A DNA stretch of 64,000 nucleotides from Lumbricus rubellus (GCA_945859605.1 OX243821.1:13646335-13710334), one strand, 5' to 3'. Positions 1 to 9,918 are shown, counted from the stretch's first letter. Notes: generated by a model from the letters alone, not told the origin. Program-made: numbers and translations.

Positions 1-1
1 A

Positions 2-120
2 ACCATCAATGGAGATCTGAAATGCATGGACATGACATGGGACGAGGTGATTCAACTGGCGGTAGACAGGGAGGAATGGAGGAGCTGCATTGCCCGATGT
101 GCAGAACTGCACGAAAAGGA

Positions 121-124
<4 letters not shown>
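2..124 (+). pseudogene. C-terminal tail of a non-LTR reverse transcriptase (fragment)
   Basis: An open frame entering from the window edge encodes about 40 residues, including TWDEVIQLAVDREEWRSC and ending ARCAELHEKE before a TGA. The W-x(8)-DR-x-W-R pattern near a C-terminus is typical of the last residues of endonuclease/reverse transcriptase ORFs of non-LTR retrotransposons that are abundant in invertebrates. The stop codon runs straight into a (GAT)n microsatellite, as expected of elements whose 3' tail is a short tandem repeat. Only the tail is in the window, so clade and integrity cannot be judged; it is probably a fossil or the end of a longer copy to the left. Confidence 0.6.

Positions 125-164
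<40 letters not shown>
122..164. repeat. (GAT)n microsatellite
   Basis: Pure trinucleotide run directly after the stop codon of the reverse transcriptase tail; probably the 3' tail of that retroelement. Confidence 0.9.
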
Positions 165-165
<1 letters not shown>

Positions 166-439
166 TATAATGCATAATTATGTAATATTTGTCACCTATG
201 AAAATTTATGAGAAGAAGTGCATTTTATGTATGTACGTATCTACGTATCTTCTTTCTGTTCTCTGCCCTTAGGCAGGTTCGAATGTTTGACGTATAACAA
301 TTTAAATTTGCTGAATGAATGTATATCATTAATTTTATTTATTCAATTATTATGAAAGTTGACTAGGTTATGCAAAGGCAATAATGAATTCTTTATATTA
401 TGTGTGCGCTGTTTTGTTATTGGTAGACAATAAACATAG
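165..439. other. AT-rich flank, nothing recognised
   Basis: AT-rich sequence without a credible open frame or RNA gene. Nothing further recognised. Confidence 0.5.
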
Positions 440-710
440 GCGTACTGGAGTTGTCCGGATTTGGGTTGGGGGGCAAAGATTGAACTTCTGCCCAAAAATA
501 TATGCGGAAAAGAAGTTGACGACCTATTTTTTTATTCGTTCGGGGTTGTGTTTGCCCACCCCAAAAAACCAGACTTGCTCGAACGTTTCAAATTTTTGTT
601 TCGTTTGGGTGTCTGTGTTTGCCCGAAAAACCAAACTTGCCCGAAAGTTGGGGGGTCATTGCCCCCCCCCCCCCCCCTCTGCACACTCGCCTCTTACGCC
701 TATGACAAAA
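440..710. repeat. Degenerate 'TTGCCCGAAA' repeat with a C-run
   Basis: Several imperfect copies of a short motif (tTTGCCC followed by A-rich sequence and cttGCCCGAA) occur between about 450 and 650, ending in a run of about 16 C at 661-676 followed by a short GC-rich end. It looks like a dispersed non-coding repeat. No terminal repeats or target duplication were found. The overlapping short open frames here are compositionally driven and I do not regard them as genes. Confidence 0.4.
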
Positions 711-853
711 AATCTGTATTAGTATTTGTAAAATGATGCAAATAAATGGAATGAAATGCTTGAATAAATTAAACACATTAACTGATTTTGTGCTACCATA
801 CTAATACAAAGTATTTAAATTTAATTTGTGCCACTGATATGTTTATCTATCTA

Positions 854-1157
854 CCCCGTGGTTAAAAAAAGTAAGCCAAATTGTTTTACATATATCTCTA
901 ATACCTTATGACATATTAAGGTACAATTTTACAGATATTTAAAGAAGTGTACCAAGAATATGATTCCAATATTTCATGAGAGAAAGTTGAAAGAATAGAA
1001 AGATATGAATCTTTCAACTTCATATGCAAAAATTTCAGTTTACAAGCATTTTTCTGTTAGATTCAATAAAATGTTTCCTTATTATCTCCATTGCCTGTTT
1101 ATTAATCATTCTAATATTTTCGCAAAACAATTTGGCTTACTTTTTTGAAACACAGTG
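854..1157. mobile_element. Mariner-type MITE (304 bp)
   Basis: The ends are inverted repeats of about 36 bp. Left reads CCCCGTGGTTAAAAAAAG then TAAGCCAAATTGTTTT; the complement of the right end reads CACTGTGTTTCAAAAAAG then TAAGCCAAATTGTTTT. The element is flanked by TA at 852-853 and 1158-1159, the target duplication of Tc1/mariner elements. There is no transposase frame, so it is non-autonomous. An inner inverted repeat (GAAAGTTGAAAG near 982 against CTTTCAACTTC near 1010) suggests a palindromic core. Confidence 0.8.
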
Positions 1158-1337
1158 TAATTTTTAATTTGTAATTGTTCATTTTATCCTTTAAATATAT
1201 TTTCAAAAAATTTTTTTCACGAAAAAAATTTGAAATGATTTTTTTTTTAAATTTCCGAGATAAATAGATATATTTCAATTATAAATTTCCATTGAAGATG
1301 AAATTAATATTTAAATAAGTTAGAATATATATTGAAA

Positions 1338-1338
<1 letters not shown>

Positions 1339-1430
<92 letters not shown>
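1339..1430. repeat. (AT)n microsatellite
   Basis: About 46 uninterrupted AT dinucleotides. The same short string (attgaaatctatata) sits on both sides, at about 1331 and 1430, so the run lies inside a small direct duplication. Confidence 0.95.
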
Positions 1431-1432
<2 letters not shown>

Positions 1433-1435
1433 AAA

Positions 1436-2034
1436 TCTATATATATAAAAATGAGACTTTGCAATAGTTTGTGTAAAGTGTTCTCGAAACGTACCGCACA
1501 GATTGTTTTGAAAATTTCACAAAACCTTCCATTCCTATGTGAGAGTGTCCATTTTGTTATCCGAAAACACGCAATATTTTCCACAAAAAGGGAAGTTTGC
1601 ATTCCGCTCGACCGACATTTGCAAATTCAAAACCGCACGTTCCCATATTCACAAACGCCTTGACAGTGACTGCGACCATGCAGACGAAACATGATTGAGC
1701 TTGCGTGCCTTGACGTCATAAGCGATTCGCATAATTATTTTGCGGCGTTCTTGGTTCAGGGAGGAAAGGAGCGGAGGGAGCGGGACGGAGGGGAGGGGAG
1801 GGGAGGGGAGGGGAGGGGAGGGGAGGGGAGGGGAGGGGAGGGGGGGGGAGGGGAGGGGAGGGGGGGGGAGGGGAGGGGGGGGGAGGGGAGGGGAGGGGAG
1901 GGGGGGGAGGGGGGGGAGGGGGGGGGAGGGGGGGGGGGGGGGGGGGGGGGGGAGGGGGGAGGAGGAGGAGGAGGAGGAGGAGGAGGAGAGGAGGAGAGAG
2001 TCTTTTCTGCCACAGCAACGCCGGGTACAGCTAG
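1436..2034 (+). mobile_element. Non-autonomous Helitron-like element
   Basis: The 5' end reads TCTATATATATAAAAATGAG, with the expected TC start. The 3' end reads GCAACGCCGGGTACAGCTAG, ending in CTAG, followed by T. The insertion is between A (1435) and T (2035), and there is no target duplication; these are Helitron hallmarks. No Rep/helicase frame exists inside. The 3' half is occupied by a G/A tract (about 1768-1995). A convincing subterminal hairpin was not identified by eye. Confidence 0.7.
1768..1995 (+). repeat. G-rich polypurine tract (GGGGA)n
   Basis: About 230 nt almost purely G and A on the + strand, built from GGGGA pentamers, then G-runs up to about 20, then GGA triplets. Long translated frames on either strand (poly-Gly/Glu/Arg or poly-Pro) come from this composition and are not genes. 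Confidence 0.95.
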
Positions 2035-2429
2035 TATATAATAAATGAAGAAATATTGAAATTATATTAAAATGTATAATTGTGTATAATTTTTATTTCC
2101 TTAATAACCTTTCTGTGTGAACTTTTAAAATAATATTGTCATTATTTTGGCTGTAAATAAATTTGAAGAAAGAAAATTATTGATACAAAATTTAAGCTTC
2201 CTAATCGAACTGGAAGGCTGTGCTCAACGACTGTGTTACTTTGCATGTGCCAATGAATGGATGTTATTTGTGGAAATAAATGGGTGCAGCATAATAATGT
2301 GTTTTATTTCAATCTAAGTGAAACTTAAACATTACTGCAGCCAGAAAAGATTTGTTAAACTGAAAAAAGTAGTCAGGTTGAAATAGAAAATTTCAGTAAG
2401 CTTATGTATTATAGCCACTGCTTGTCTGT
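2035..2429. other. AT-rich intergenic DNA
   Basis: No gene, RNA or repeat structure recognised. Confidence 0.5.
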
Positions 2430-2918
2430 ATGCGGCCTTCCATAAAGTACGTCACGCTCGAGGGGGGAGGGGGTGTAAGAAAGTGTGACACTTTGTGACA
2501 GGGGAGGGGGGGTGAAGCCATGTGTGACGTCACAATTTTTTTTTTAAAAATGATGTGTATTATATAATTGTGTAGTCTAATTTTTGCAATTGTAATTTTT
2601 TGAGTTACTGCTTCAATTAATAACTGTGACAACTGTTGACAATTAACTATTCTACTATTAAAGTCATTTTAATAATGTGATAGATAGTTTTTTTAAGTGG
2701 AAACTTTACAGTTTAATAGTGAAGTGTGTTTTAGAATAAATTTGAATAAGGTGTTAATTTTTTTAAACTCGAAAGTGTTACGTACCTTATGAAGGGGGGG
2801 GGGGTGGGGGGTCCTAGAAAGTGTGACGTACTTTAGGGGGGGAGAGACTTGTGACAGTTTGTGACAGGGGGAGGGGGTTCAAAAATAGCGGTATATAGTT
2901 TATGTACGGCCCCAATGC
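2430..2918. mobile_element. Possible TIR element with G-rich arms
   Basis: The left end GGCCTTCCATAAAG (from 2434) pairs imperfectly with the complement of the right end, GGCCGTACATAAAC (ending near 2914), about 11 of 14 positions. ATGC at 2430-2433 and again at 2915-2918 could be a 4 bp target duplication. Just inside each end is a related block containing TACGTCAC or GTGACGTAC plus G-runs and 'tttgtgacaggg'. No protein frame. It resembles the dispersed 'cataaa...gggggagggg' repeats of many invertebrates; the family is not identified. Confidence 0.45.
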
Positions 2919-5494
2919 ATAGGCCATGAAATTATGTATTTGAATCAATTATGAAAGGCATTTCGAATTAGCAAATATTTATGATGTATATGTTGTAAAG
3001 AATTATGTTATAATTGAACAATACATCGTTATAAATTAATTGTAAGAAATAGATTTTTGTTAATTATAATTAAAACGTATTTATATAACGGCATTTGTAT
3101 CATTGTCTGCAATCCGGCATTAACTATGTTTCCCTTTTTTAATTGTATATTATAATATTTTAAATCGAAGCAGCAAATAGAAGCAGCATCATATGAAAGA
3201 AATTTCAGTGTGCCCATGCATTTTCTTACAGTAAGCATTAAAATGAAACCAATTGTATAATTTTCTGTAATCCGGCATTAATTATCCTTATATGCTGACC
3301 TGCTCTTGCCTTTTCTCATCGTCTTTGCATTGTTTACATATAGGTCTAATTTTTTTAGTATGAACTTAATAACAATTACCATATTTTATAAATGTACACA
3401 TAACTGTTGTAGAGAAAAGGTACATGTGTTACCTATATGTGTTACCTGTCTATTTTGTAAATTGTTGAAGAAAGTCTTTCTGCTCTCATCATCAGCAGTC
3501 TCAGACCCTGCTCGTTTGTGAAACCATTTCCATGCCTTAATAGAGTGAGAGTATACTAATATTAGAGCATATAATATATGCCATTTCTTTGTATTCTCAT
3601 AATGGTTATTGTAATAATTTTATAGTCTTTATTATGCATATGAAATTACAAGAGTTGTTTGTAATTAATTATATCCTTACGATATTGTTTTTTAAATATT
3701 TAGAACGCATTTTATATTGATATTTGAATCATTATTGCGTAACTAAGGAAGAAATCAGAATGTACATTGTATAATACCAATTATCAGTTGAAGTGTAATA
3801 TTTGTGATATATTCAAATATTATATAATATTTTTTAAGAAGAATGTGCTTTAGCTTCCTAAATTATTATATCACCACAATCCTCAAATAATAGCCTTACA
3901 TCATAAATATTTGTTAAATCGAAATGTTGAATTATTTAAATATTTTAAGGCAATAAATATAAAATACAGGACACTATTTGTTATAAGAAATTGCAAAGAA
4001 ATTGTGACCATATTGTTTTTTAGTGAAATATTAATGTGTGAAAACCCTTACCTTCGAAGAATATTAATAAATTGACATTATTTAATAATAATTTATACAT
4101 ATGGCACCCGCTTACAATGCATAATTATGCACTGAAACCAATGTAAAAGAATTGATATAAAAGAATATGTAAATCATAACTATGAACAGAGTAACACAAC
4201 CCCATGCATTGTGCTCTTTTGTCTAGTAGTTGCGTCTTTGCCCTGTAGCCTTAAGGTATTCCTTCATTCACAAAATTAATGCTCAGCGCTTCTGCTTGAA
4301 ACTCCTATGCATTTTTCGCTTTGCATTCGACAGCGCCTCTTATATTGCAGACAGCTTTAATTGGACGTAAAACAAGTGCACATACGAACAAAGTATACAT
4401 ATATCCGTCCTAAGTGGCGCCAATATGTCTCTCTACGCCCGCTCGCTTCTTATACATTGCATTACCAAACGTGAAATTAATATCGCAAAATACATAAATT
4501 TTGAAGTAAAAAATGACAAGGAAATACACAAAATATGCCTGCATAACATTGTCTGTAATAATCATAGACAATAATCAGCTTTATATAAATTGTTCTATAT
4601 TTTCCCCTATTATAACATGGTTTCCATCGTTATACACACATAATGTATAAATCTAAATATTATGAATAAGTTAACATTACGGCATAAAAAAGTTACTGCG
4701 AAGAAATACTAATAATAATAATTATTACATACCATTCTTTCGCTGTATATAAATGTTAGAATTTTAATTATATTTTCGAAACGTGTAAACATATGAAATT
4801 GCAGCGTGCAATAAGTATGAAAAAGCATTGACCAAAATACGCATTATAGTCGAAATATGCCTATGTTGTTTATCACCGCTGCCCTAAGTAATAATTTGCC
4901 AATGTTATAAGTTTTTGCTTGTACTTTAGAAATTATTTTATGATATTTGTGTGACCAATCATTAGGCCTAACTTTATAGTAATATAATATTGTATTTATT
5001 TGCAAATAGTAAGCATGTAATTATATAAATCGTAATTCCTTGCTTGCCACATTTTTTGCATACTTACGGCATTTGGTGCTTTGTTCTTATTGCCAAAATC
5101 AATTAACTTTGTTTACCTTTCATTTAATAATTGCCACCCATCAATTATTTAGAATCCAAGAACTGTATAGATTTGACCTTATCCATTGAAAATGGCTGTG
5201 CAATTGAAAATGCTATAATACGAAAATGTAATATTTTAATAATCGCCGTATTTACGGTATTTGTAATAATTGATAATACTATTATGCTTCATTGCGGCCT
5301 ATTTCCTTTCACCGAATTTTTTTCAATAGCATTAAGTCACATAATTAAAGCGAACAATTTTTTGAATTCATGTTCTTCAAAATACTAAATATATATTGAA
5401 AAATAGAAATTGAAATTGTGCATAAACGGTATATTTTAAATAATTACAACTGTAAATATTTTGAAAGAAATTAATATAATAAAGAACCATTTTA
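2919..5494. other. AT-rich flank without recognised genes
   Basis: About 2.6 kb of AT-rich DNA with only short open frames lacking recognisable domains or coding composition. Two near-copies of TCTGYAATCCGGCATTAA lie at about 3107 and 3268. I see no tRNA, rRNA or transposase remnant. Confidence 0.5.
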
Positions 5495-5586
5495 TGGCTG
5501 TCTTAGCTTATCGCGTCCCAAATCATACAAAGCACACTACTTTTCAAAGACAAATGTAATTTGGGACGCTAATAGCGAAGACAGCC
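5495..5586. mobile_element. Short palindromic MITE at the array edge (92 bp)
   Basis: The left arm GGCTGTCTTAGCTTATCGCG then TCCCAAAT (from 5496) pairs with the complement of the right arm, GGCTGTCTTCGCTATTAGCG then TCCCAAAT (ending 5586). TA dinucleotides flank it at 5493-5494 and 5587-5588. It carries no frame. Its right edge lies 2 bp from the first base (5589) that matches the other histone units. Confidence 0.75.
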
Positions 5587-5595
5587 TAGCAGTTG

Positions 5596-5605
5596 TATAT
5601 AAAAG
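5596..5605 (+). promoter_or_regulatory. H2A TATA box (unit 1)
   Basis: TATATAAAAG, 87 nt before the ATG of H2A. The same box occurs at 11220, 22285, 27910, 33939 and 52906 in units 2-6. Confidence 0.85.
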
Positions 5606-5691
5606 GGCTGATATTTTCGTTTGTTTTTCGTGTTTAGGCTTGCGTGTTGGACGGTTGATTTTGAAGAATAATACTACTACTACTGTGAAGA

Positions 5692-6090
5692 ATGTCTGGA
5701 CGCGGAAAGGGAGGCAAAGTGAAGGGAAAGGCGAAGAGCCGTTCGTCGCGAGCGGGTCTGCAGTTCCCCGTTGGTCGAATCCACCGTCTGCTGCGGAAGG
5801 GTAACTACGCTGAACGGGTGGGCGCGGGCGCTCCTGTTTACCTGGCTGCGGTGATGGAGTACCTTGCCGCCGAGGTGCTTGAGCTTGCTGGAAACGCTGC
5901 TCGCGACAACAAGAAGACTCGCATCATCCCTCGGCACCTGCAGCTGGCGATCCGTAACGACGAGGAGCTGAACAAGCTTTTGTCTGGCGTGACGATTGCC
6001 CAGGGCGGTGTGCTGCCGAACATCCAGGCCGTTCTTCTGCCGAAGAAGACGCAGAAGGTCGGCGGAAGTGGCAGCGGAGGTGCGAAGTAA
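5692..6090 (+). CDS. H2A: Histone H2A (unit 1)
   Basis: A 132-residue canonical replication-dependent H2A. It dimerises with H2B and forms the outer surface of the nucleosome in the nucleus. The N-tail [20 protein letters not shown] leads into the histone fold (about residues 17-100), with the docking segment [12 protein letters not shown] near the C-terminus. Acidic-patch residues are visible in [11 protein letters not shown] and NDEELNKLL. The tail continues as [12 protein letters not shown] without an SQ[E/D] motif, so it is not H2A.X. The start is the only ATG before the conserved SGRGK. It is the only + strand gene of the unit. In other units it is head-to-head with H2B of the preceding unit; here its upstream partner is lost and replaced by a MITE. 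Whether the shortened promoter works is unknown. Confidence 0.98.
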   Translation: MSGRGKGGKVKGKAKSRSSRAGLQFPVGRIHRLLRKGNYAERVGAGAPVYLAAVMEYLAAEVLELAGNAARDNKKTRIIPRHLQLAIRNDEELNKLLSGVTIAQGGVLPNIQAVLLPKKTQKVGGSGSGGAK

Positions 6091-6134
6091 GCTGTGTTGT
6101 CAGCTGACTATCGCTGCCTAAAGCGAGGAGAAAC

Positions 6135-6150
6135 GGCTCTTTTCAGAGCC
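6135..6150 (+). terminator. H2A mRNA 3' stem-loop (unit 1)
   Basis: GGCTCTTTTCAGAGCC, the canonical SLBP-binding stem-loop that replaces a poly(A) tail. It lies 44 nt after the stop. A purine-rich histone downstream element (AATGGAAAAACG, 6165-6176) follows after 14 nt. Confidence 0.97.
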
Positions 6151-6764
6151 ACCCCACATCGTACAATGGAAAAACGAGTTATTTGCAAGAAGCTGAGGCC
6201 CACCCACTTTCCAAAAGAATCAATTAATATCACACTTCCACTTATCCAGTATGCATGCATGCATGCGTACAAGAAGTTGAAATAGAATCCGTGTATAATA
6301 TGAATAATAGTAATGTGTGTGTGTATATATGTATATTTGTATATGTATAATTATATGTATGTATATAATTTCATAAGAAATAAGAAAAACGAACATAGCG
6401 CTTGTGAGTAGCCCCTCCAAGAGGCGCTATATAAATGCATGTAATGAATATGAAATTATTATGCAGCGCATGTAAGAAATTCACTATCCTATACATGTGT
6501 TAATTTCTTCCAGGTCCCCGGTTTGCGGTCTAATTAGCCCTTCCAAACCGGTGGATACGCAAATGGAGGAACCGGTGTATAGGAAGGTATGAAATGTGTA
6601 AAATTGACTGCCAATTGAATCAATCGTGTAACGATTGCTCTTATAGGCTAAGTGTATTAGTAGCGGTAGTATTGGAAATAGTGCAATGGGTAAGAGTGGG
6701 AATGGAGATTGGATTTTTTTGTTGTTTGCCTCGTCGTCGTCGTCTTCCTCAAAGATCATTTTGT
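6151..6764. other. Convergent H2A-H3 3' spacer
   Basis: AT-rich spacer between the two facing 3' ends. It holds TG/TA-rich simple sequence (6312-6365), an inverted repeat ATAGCGC...GCGCTAT with TATAAATG after it (about 6396-6440, like the tail of some SINE/LINE elements) and an inverted repeat CCGGTTTG/CAAACCGG (6518-6551). Equivalent spacers lie after every H2A copy. No gene seen. Confidence 0.6.
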
Positions 6765-6780
6765 GGCTCTGAAAAGAGCC
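6765..6780 (-). terminator. H3 mRNA 3' stem-loop (unit 1)
   Basis: Minus strand GGCTCTTTTCAGAGCC, 57 nt after the H3 stop. The downstream element GAGGAAGACG is at 6741-6750, 14 nt further. Confidence 0.97.
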
Positions 6781-6837
6781 GTTTCTTGTGCGTTTACGCC
6801 CGCGGACGGACGAACGCCTGCCTCTCCTCACCACCGT

Positions 6838-7314
<477 letters not shown>

Positions 7315-7323
7315 TCACTGACG

Positions 7324-7333
7324 TCTATTTATG
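7324..7333 (-). promoter_or_regulatory. H3 TATA box (unit 1)
   Basis: Minus strand CATAAATAGA. An initiator-like CATTG sits about 30 nt downstream (near 7302). In unit 5 this gap between TATA and start is where element B1 is inserted. Confidence 0.8.
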
Positions 7334-7459
7334 CTTTTCACTGTAAGCGCGCTGCGCACGCTGATTGGTTGACGCGAATCGCTAGCTAGCGCAAAAATCG
7401 TGAATGGCCGACAGGCATGTGTAAAGGATCAGCTTCTTGTGTGCGTGATTAGGGTTAGC

Positions 7460-7543
7460 GAGTGAGTGAGTGAGTGAGTGAGTGAGTGAGTGAGTGAGTG
7501 AGTGAGTGAGTGAGTGAGTGAGTGAGTGAGTGAGTGAGTGAGT
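7460..7543. repeat. (GAGT)n microsatellite
   Basis: About 21 copies. Present in the same place in every unit (about 13084, 24149, 29774, 42471 and 54770), with slight length variation. Confidence 0.95.
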
Positions 7544-7662
7544 TAGTTAGTTACTTAATTAGTTATTTTTTCAATTGGTTACAAGTCTTTCTAAATGCGT
7601 GAACGCATTAATTACGAATTCACTTGTTTGACATGTACATGTAGTCGTGTGCGGGTATATAT

Positions 7663-7702
7663 GTAAGTAAGTAAGTAAGTAAGTAAGTAAATAAGTAAGT
7701 AG
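7663..7702. repeat. (GTAA)n microsatellite
   Basis: Tetranucleotide run with one ATAA interruption, found in every unit. Confidence 0.9.
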
Positions 7703-7762
7703 GGAAGGAAGTAATGAATGTAGCAAGTAGGCAAGTAAATTTGTTCTGAGTTTCCAATGCCA

Positions 7763-7850
7763 ATGTATGTATGTATGTATGTATGTATGTATGTATGTAT
7801 GTATGTATGTATGTATGTATGTATGTATGTATGAATGAATGAATGAATGG
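7763..7850. repeat. (TATG)n/(AATG)n microsatellite
   Basis: About 17 TATG copies followed by four AATG copies, ending 46 bp before the H1 stem-loop. Translations of this run on the minus strand give HTYI repeats, which are not a protein. Confidence 0.95.
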
Positions 7851-7896
7851 TAAATTGGCTGCTGGCTGACGTCGTTTTCCTTCTTATGATTTGGGT

Positions 7897-7912
7897 GGCT
7901 CTGAAAAGAGCC
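7897..7912 (-). terminator. H1 mRNA 3' stem-loop (unit 1)
   Basis: Minus strand GGCTCTTTTCAGAGCC, 51 nt after the H1 stop. The downstream element GAAGGAAAACG is at 7873-7883, 13 nt further. Confidence 0.97.
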
Positions 7913-7963
7913 GTTTTAGCGACGTCGGTCAGTGCATCCGACCGACCTGTAGACGACGACTTC

Positions 7964-8767
7964 TTAGGCTTTCCTGGCGCCAGTCTTCTTAGCGGCAGGT
8001 GCCTTCTTTGCCTTGCTTGCTGCTGCAGCCGGTTTCTTTGCCGCAGCTGCCGGTTTCGCCTTCTTCGACTTGTCCTGAGCGGCGGCCTTGACAACCTTCT
8101 TGGCCGGTTTGTCTGCCTTCGCCTTCTTCACGGGCTTGTCTGCCTTCACGGCTTTGGCCTTCTTGCTGGCTACAGCGGCTGCTGGCTTCTTCGCCTTCTT
8201 CGGAGACGCCTTCTTCGCTGCTGCGGTCGAAGACTTCTTGGCCGGCGTGGCAGCTTTCTTTGCAGAAGCAGCAGCAGGCTTCGTCGTCTTCTTCTTGGCA
8301 GCTGTGGTCTTCGTCGTCTTAGCAGCAGTCGCTTTGGGTTTCTTGTCCTTCTTCTTCGCCTGTTCCACCGCCGCTGCACCCAGGCGGAAGCTGCCGGAAG
8401 CGCCCGAGCCCTTCGACTGCTTAAGCGTGTCGTTCTTGACTCCGTTGCGAAGCGCCATCTTCAGGTGCTGATTGACGACGTGTTCGTCGTTTCCGACCTT
8501 GAAGTTCTTGACGATGTACTTCAGTATGGCCTGTCTCGAAGAACCGCCCCTCTCCTTCAACGTCGTCAGCGCCGTGCGGACCATCTCGCTGTATTTCGGA
8601 TGATCGGCCGGTGCCTTCTTCGCTGCCGCAGACGAACCGGCCTTCTTTGCCGTCGCCGCTTTCTTCGGCTGCTGTTTCTTTGCCGGACTCTTTGGCGCGG
8701 CGGCAGACGGGTGGTCGTTGGCGCCCGAAGCGTCCGCAAGAGGCCCTGCTGATGCTGCGTCTGACAT
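7964..8767 (-). CDS. H1: Linker histone H1 (unit 1)
   Basis: A 267-residue linker histone that binds the nucleosome dyad and linker DNA. The N-tail (1-52) is Ala/Lys/Pro-rich. The winged-helix globular domain spans about 54-130, from HPKYSEMVRTALTTLKERGG through GASGSFRLG. The C-tail (about 131-267) is almost entirely Lys/Ala/Pro with SPK/TPAK-type motifs, as expected for H1. The start at MSDAAS is the first Met of the frame. Long frames on the opposite strand across this gene are artefacts of the Lys/Ala codon pattern. The ATG is about 100 nt from the TATA region at 8871-8884. Confidence 0.97.
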   Translation of the reverse strand: MSDAASAGPLADASGANDHPSAAAPKSPAKKQQPKKAATAKKAGSSAAAKKAPADHPKYSEMVRTALTTLKERGGSSRQAILKYIVKNFKVGNDEHVVNQHLKMALRNGVKNDTLKQSKGSGASGSFRLGAAAVEQAKKKDKKPKATAAKTTKTTAAKKKTTKPAAASAKKAATPAKKSSTAAAKKASPKKAKKPAAAVASKKAKAVKADKPVKKAKADKPAKKVVKAAAQDKSKKAKPAAAAKKPAAAASKAKKAPAAKKTGARKA

Positions 8768-8870
8768 GGTTGTTGACTGGCTCGTGTGTAAACTGTGAAA
8801 CGGACGAAAGCTCTGCTATCACTTGCCGCAACGATATTCTATAGAATATCTGCGACCGGCAAAACCGAGC

Positions 8871-8884
8871 TTAAATAGATTTAT
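8871..8884 (-). promoter_or_regulatory. H1 TATA region (unit 1)
   Basis: Minus strand ATAAATCTATTTAA, containing two overlapping TATA-like boxes. In unit 2 the sequence immediately downstream (AGCTCGGTTTTGCC) is the duplicated target of element A. Confidence 0.75.
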
Positions 8885-8942
8885 CGCGCGGACGTCATTG
8901 AGAACCCCACATCGTGCGTGGAAGGGCGTCTCGTCTTAACGT

Positions 8943-8943
8943 G

Positions 8944-8977
<34 letters not shown>

Positions 8978-9115
8978 TGCCTGCCTGCCTGACTGACTGA
9001 CTGACTGACTGACTGACTGACTGACTGACTGACTGACTGACTGACTGACTGACTGACTGACTGACTGACTGACTGACTGACTGACTGACTGACTGACTGA
9101 CTGACTGACTGACTG
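8943..9115. repeat. (CCTG)n followed by (ACTG)n microsatellite
   Basis: About 12 CCTG copies (one TCTG) to 8990, then about 31 ACTG copies. Present in units 2-6 at about 20010, 25633, 31258, 43959 and 56258, with small length differences. Confidence 0.95.
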
Positions 9116-9386
9116 CTGCGCCGTTCCGCTAACCCTAACCCTAAACCTTTAGAAACCTAAACCTAGGCAAGAAAGGAAACATACACGGGTATTCATTGCT
9201 ATATATCGAAATCTACAACTATGTCGGTTGTTGTCAAAGCCTTTGTAAGTGTTTATTAAATAATGAATTAATTAATGAGAAAAGGTAATGAAGTAAGTAA
9301 GGCAGACGGAACCAGCGACGTAATAAGGTGATTTATGAGTAAATCAAACAGTGTATGGAAGAAATACATGTTTCATCCCTTTTCTA

Positions 9387-9387
<1 letters not shown>

Positions 9388-9424
<37 letters not shown>

Positions 9425-9446
9425 CATGTGTGTGTGTGTGTGTGTT
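9388..9446. repeat. (AT)n then (TG)n microsatellite
   Basis: About 16 AT repeats followed by about 10 TG repeats upstream of the H4 3' end. Repeated in each unit. Confidence 0.9.
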
Positions 9447-9527
9447 TACGGTGTAAGGGACTATTGTCTTTGCTTGGATAAGTAACTGGCAGTTCGTCTT
9501 CAGACGATTCCTTCGTATAGATTTGGT

Positions 9528-9543
9528 GGTCCTGAAAAGGACC
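9528..9543 (-). terminator. H4 mRNA 3' stem-loop, variant stem (unit 1)
   Basis: Minus strand GGTCCTTTTCAGGACC, 33 nt after the H4 stop. Two stem positions differ from the other histone genes but remain paired (CT/AG to TC/GA). The downstream element GAAGGAATCG is at 9505-9514. All six H4 copies share this variant. Confidence 0.95.
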
Positions 9544-9576
9544 GTTTTAATGTTCGTCGTCACACGACGGACGGGT

Positions 9577-9918
<342 letters not shown>

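Larger units (their letters stand above)
8768..9527. other. H1-H4 spacer with long tetranucleotide repeats
   Basis: Contains the H1 promoter, (CCTG)n then (ACTG)n, a short CGCTAACCCTAACCCTAA tract (about 9127), (TA)n and (TG)n. No gene seen. It is repeated in all units; unit 2 carries element A here. Confidence 0.7.

Noticed and set aside
1716..2048. Poly-Pro and poly-Gly frames
   Set aside because: Purely the result of the G/A tract in the Helitron-like element.
5131..5388. 85-residue frame in the left flank
   Set aside because: AT-rich, no recognisable domain, no promoter or 3' signal; not supported as a gene.
7612..8094. Minus-strand frame with HTYIHTYI repeats
   Set aside because: Translation of the TATG microsatellite fused to an out-of-frame piece of H1.
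7847..8752. 301-residue open frame on the plus strand, opposite H1
   Set aside because: Antisense shadow of the Lys/Ala/Pro-rich H1 gene; no domain, and it recurs with every H1 copy.
9127..9150. Telomere or telomere-associated sequence
   Set aside because: Only two to three repeats, internal to a gene array and repeated in every unit.
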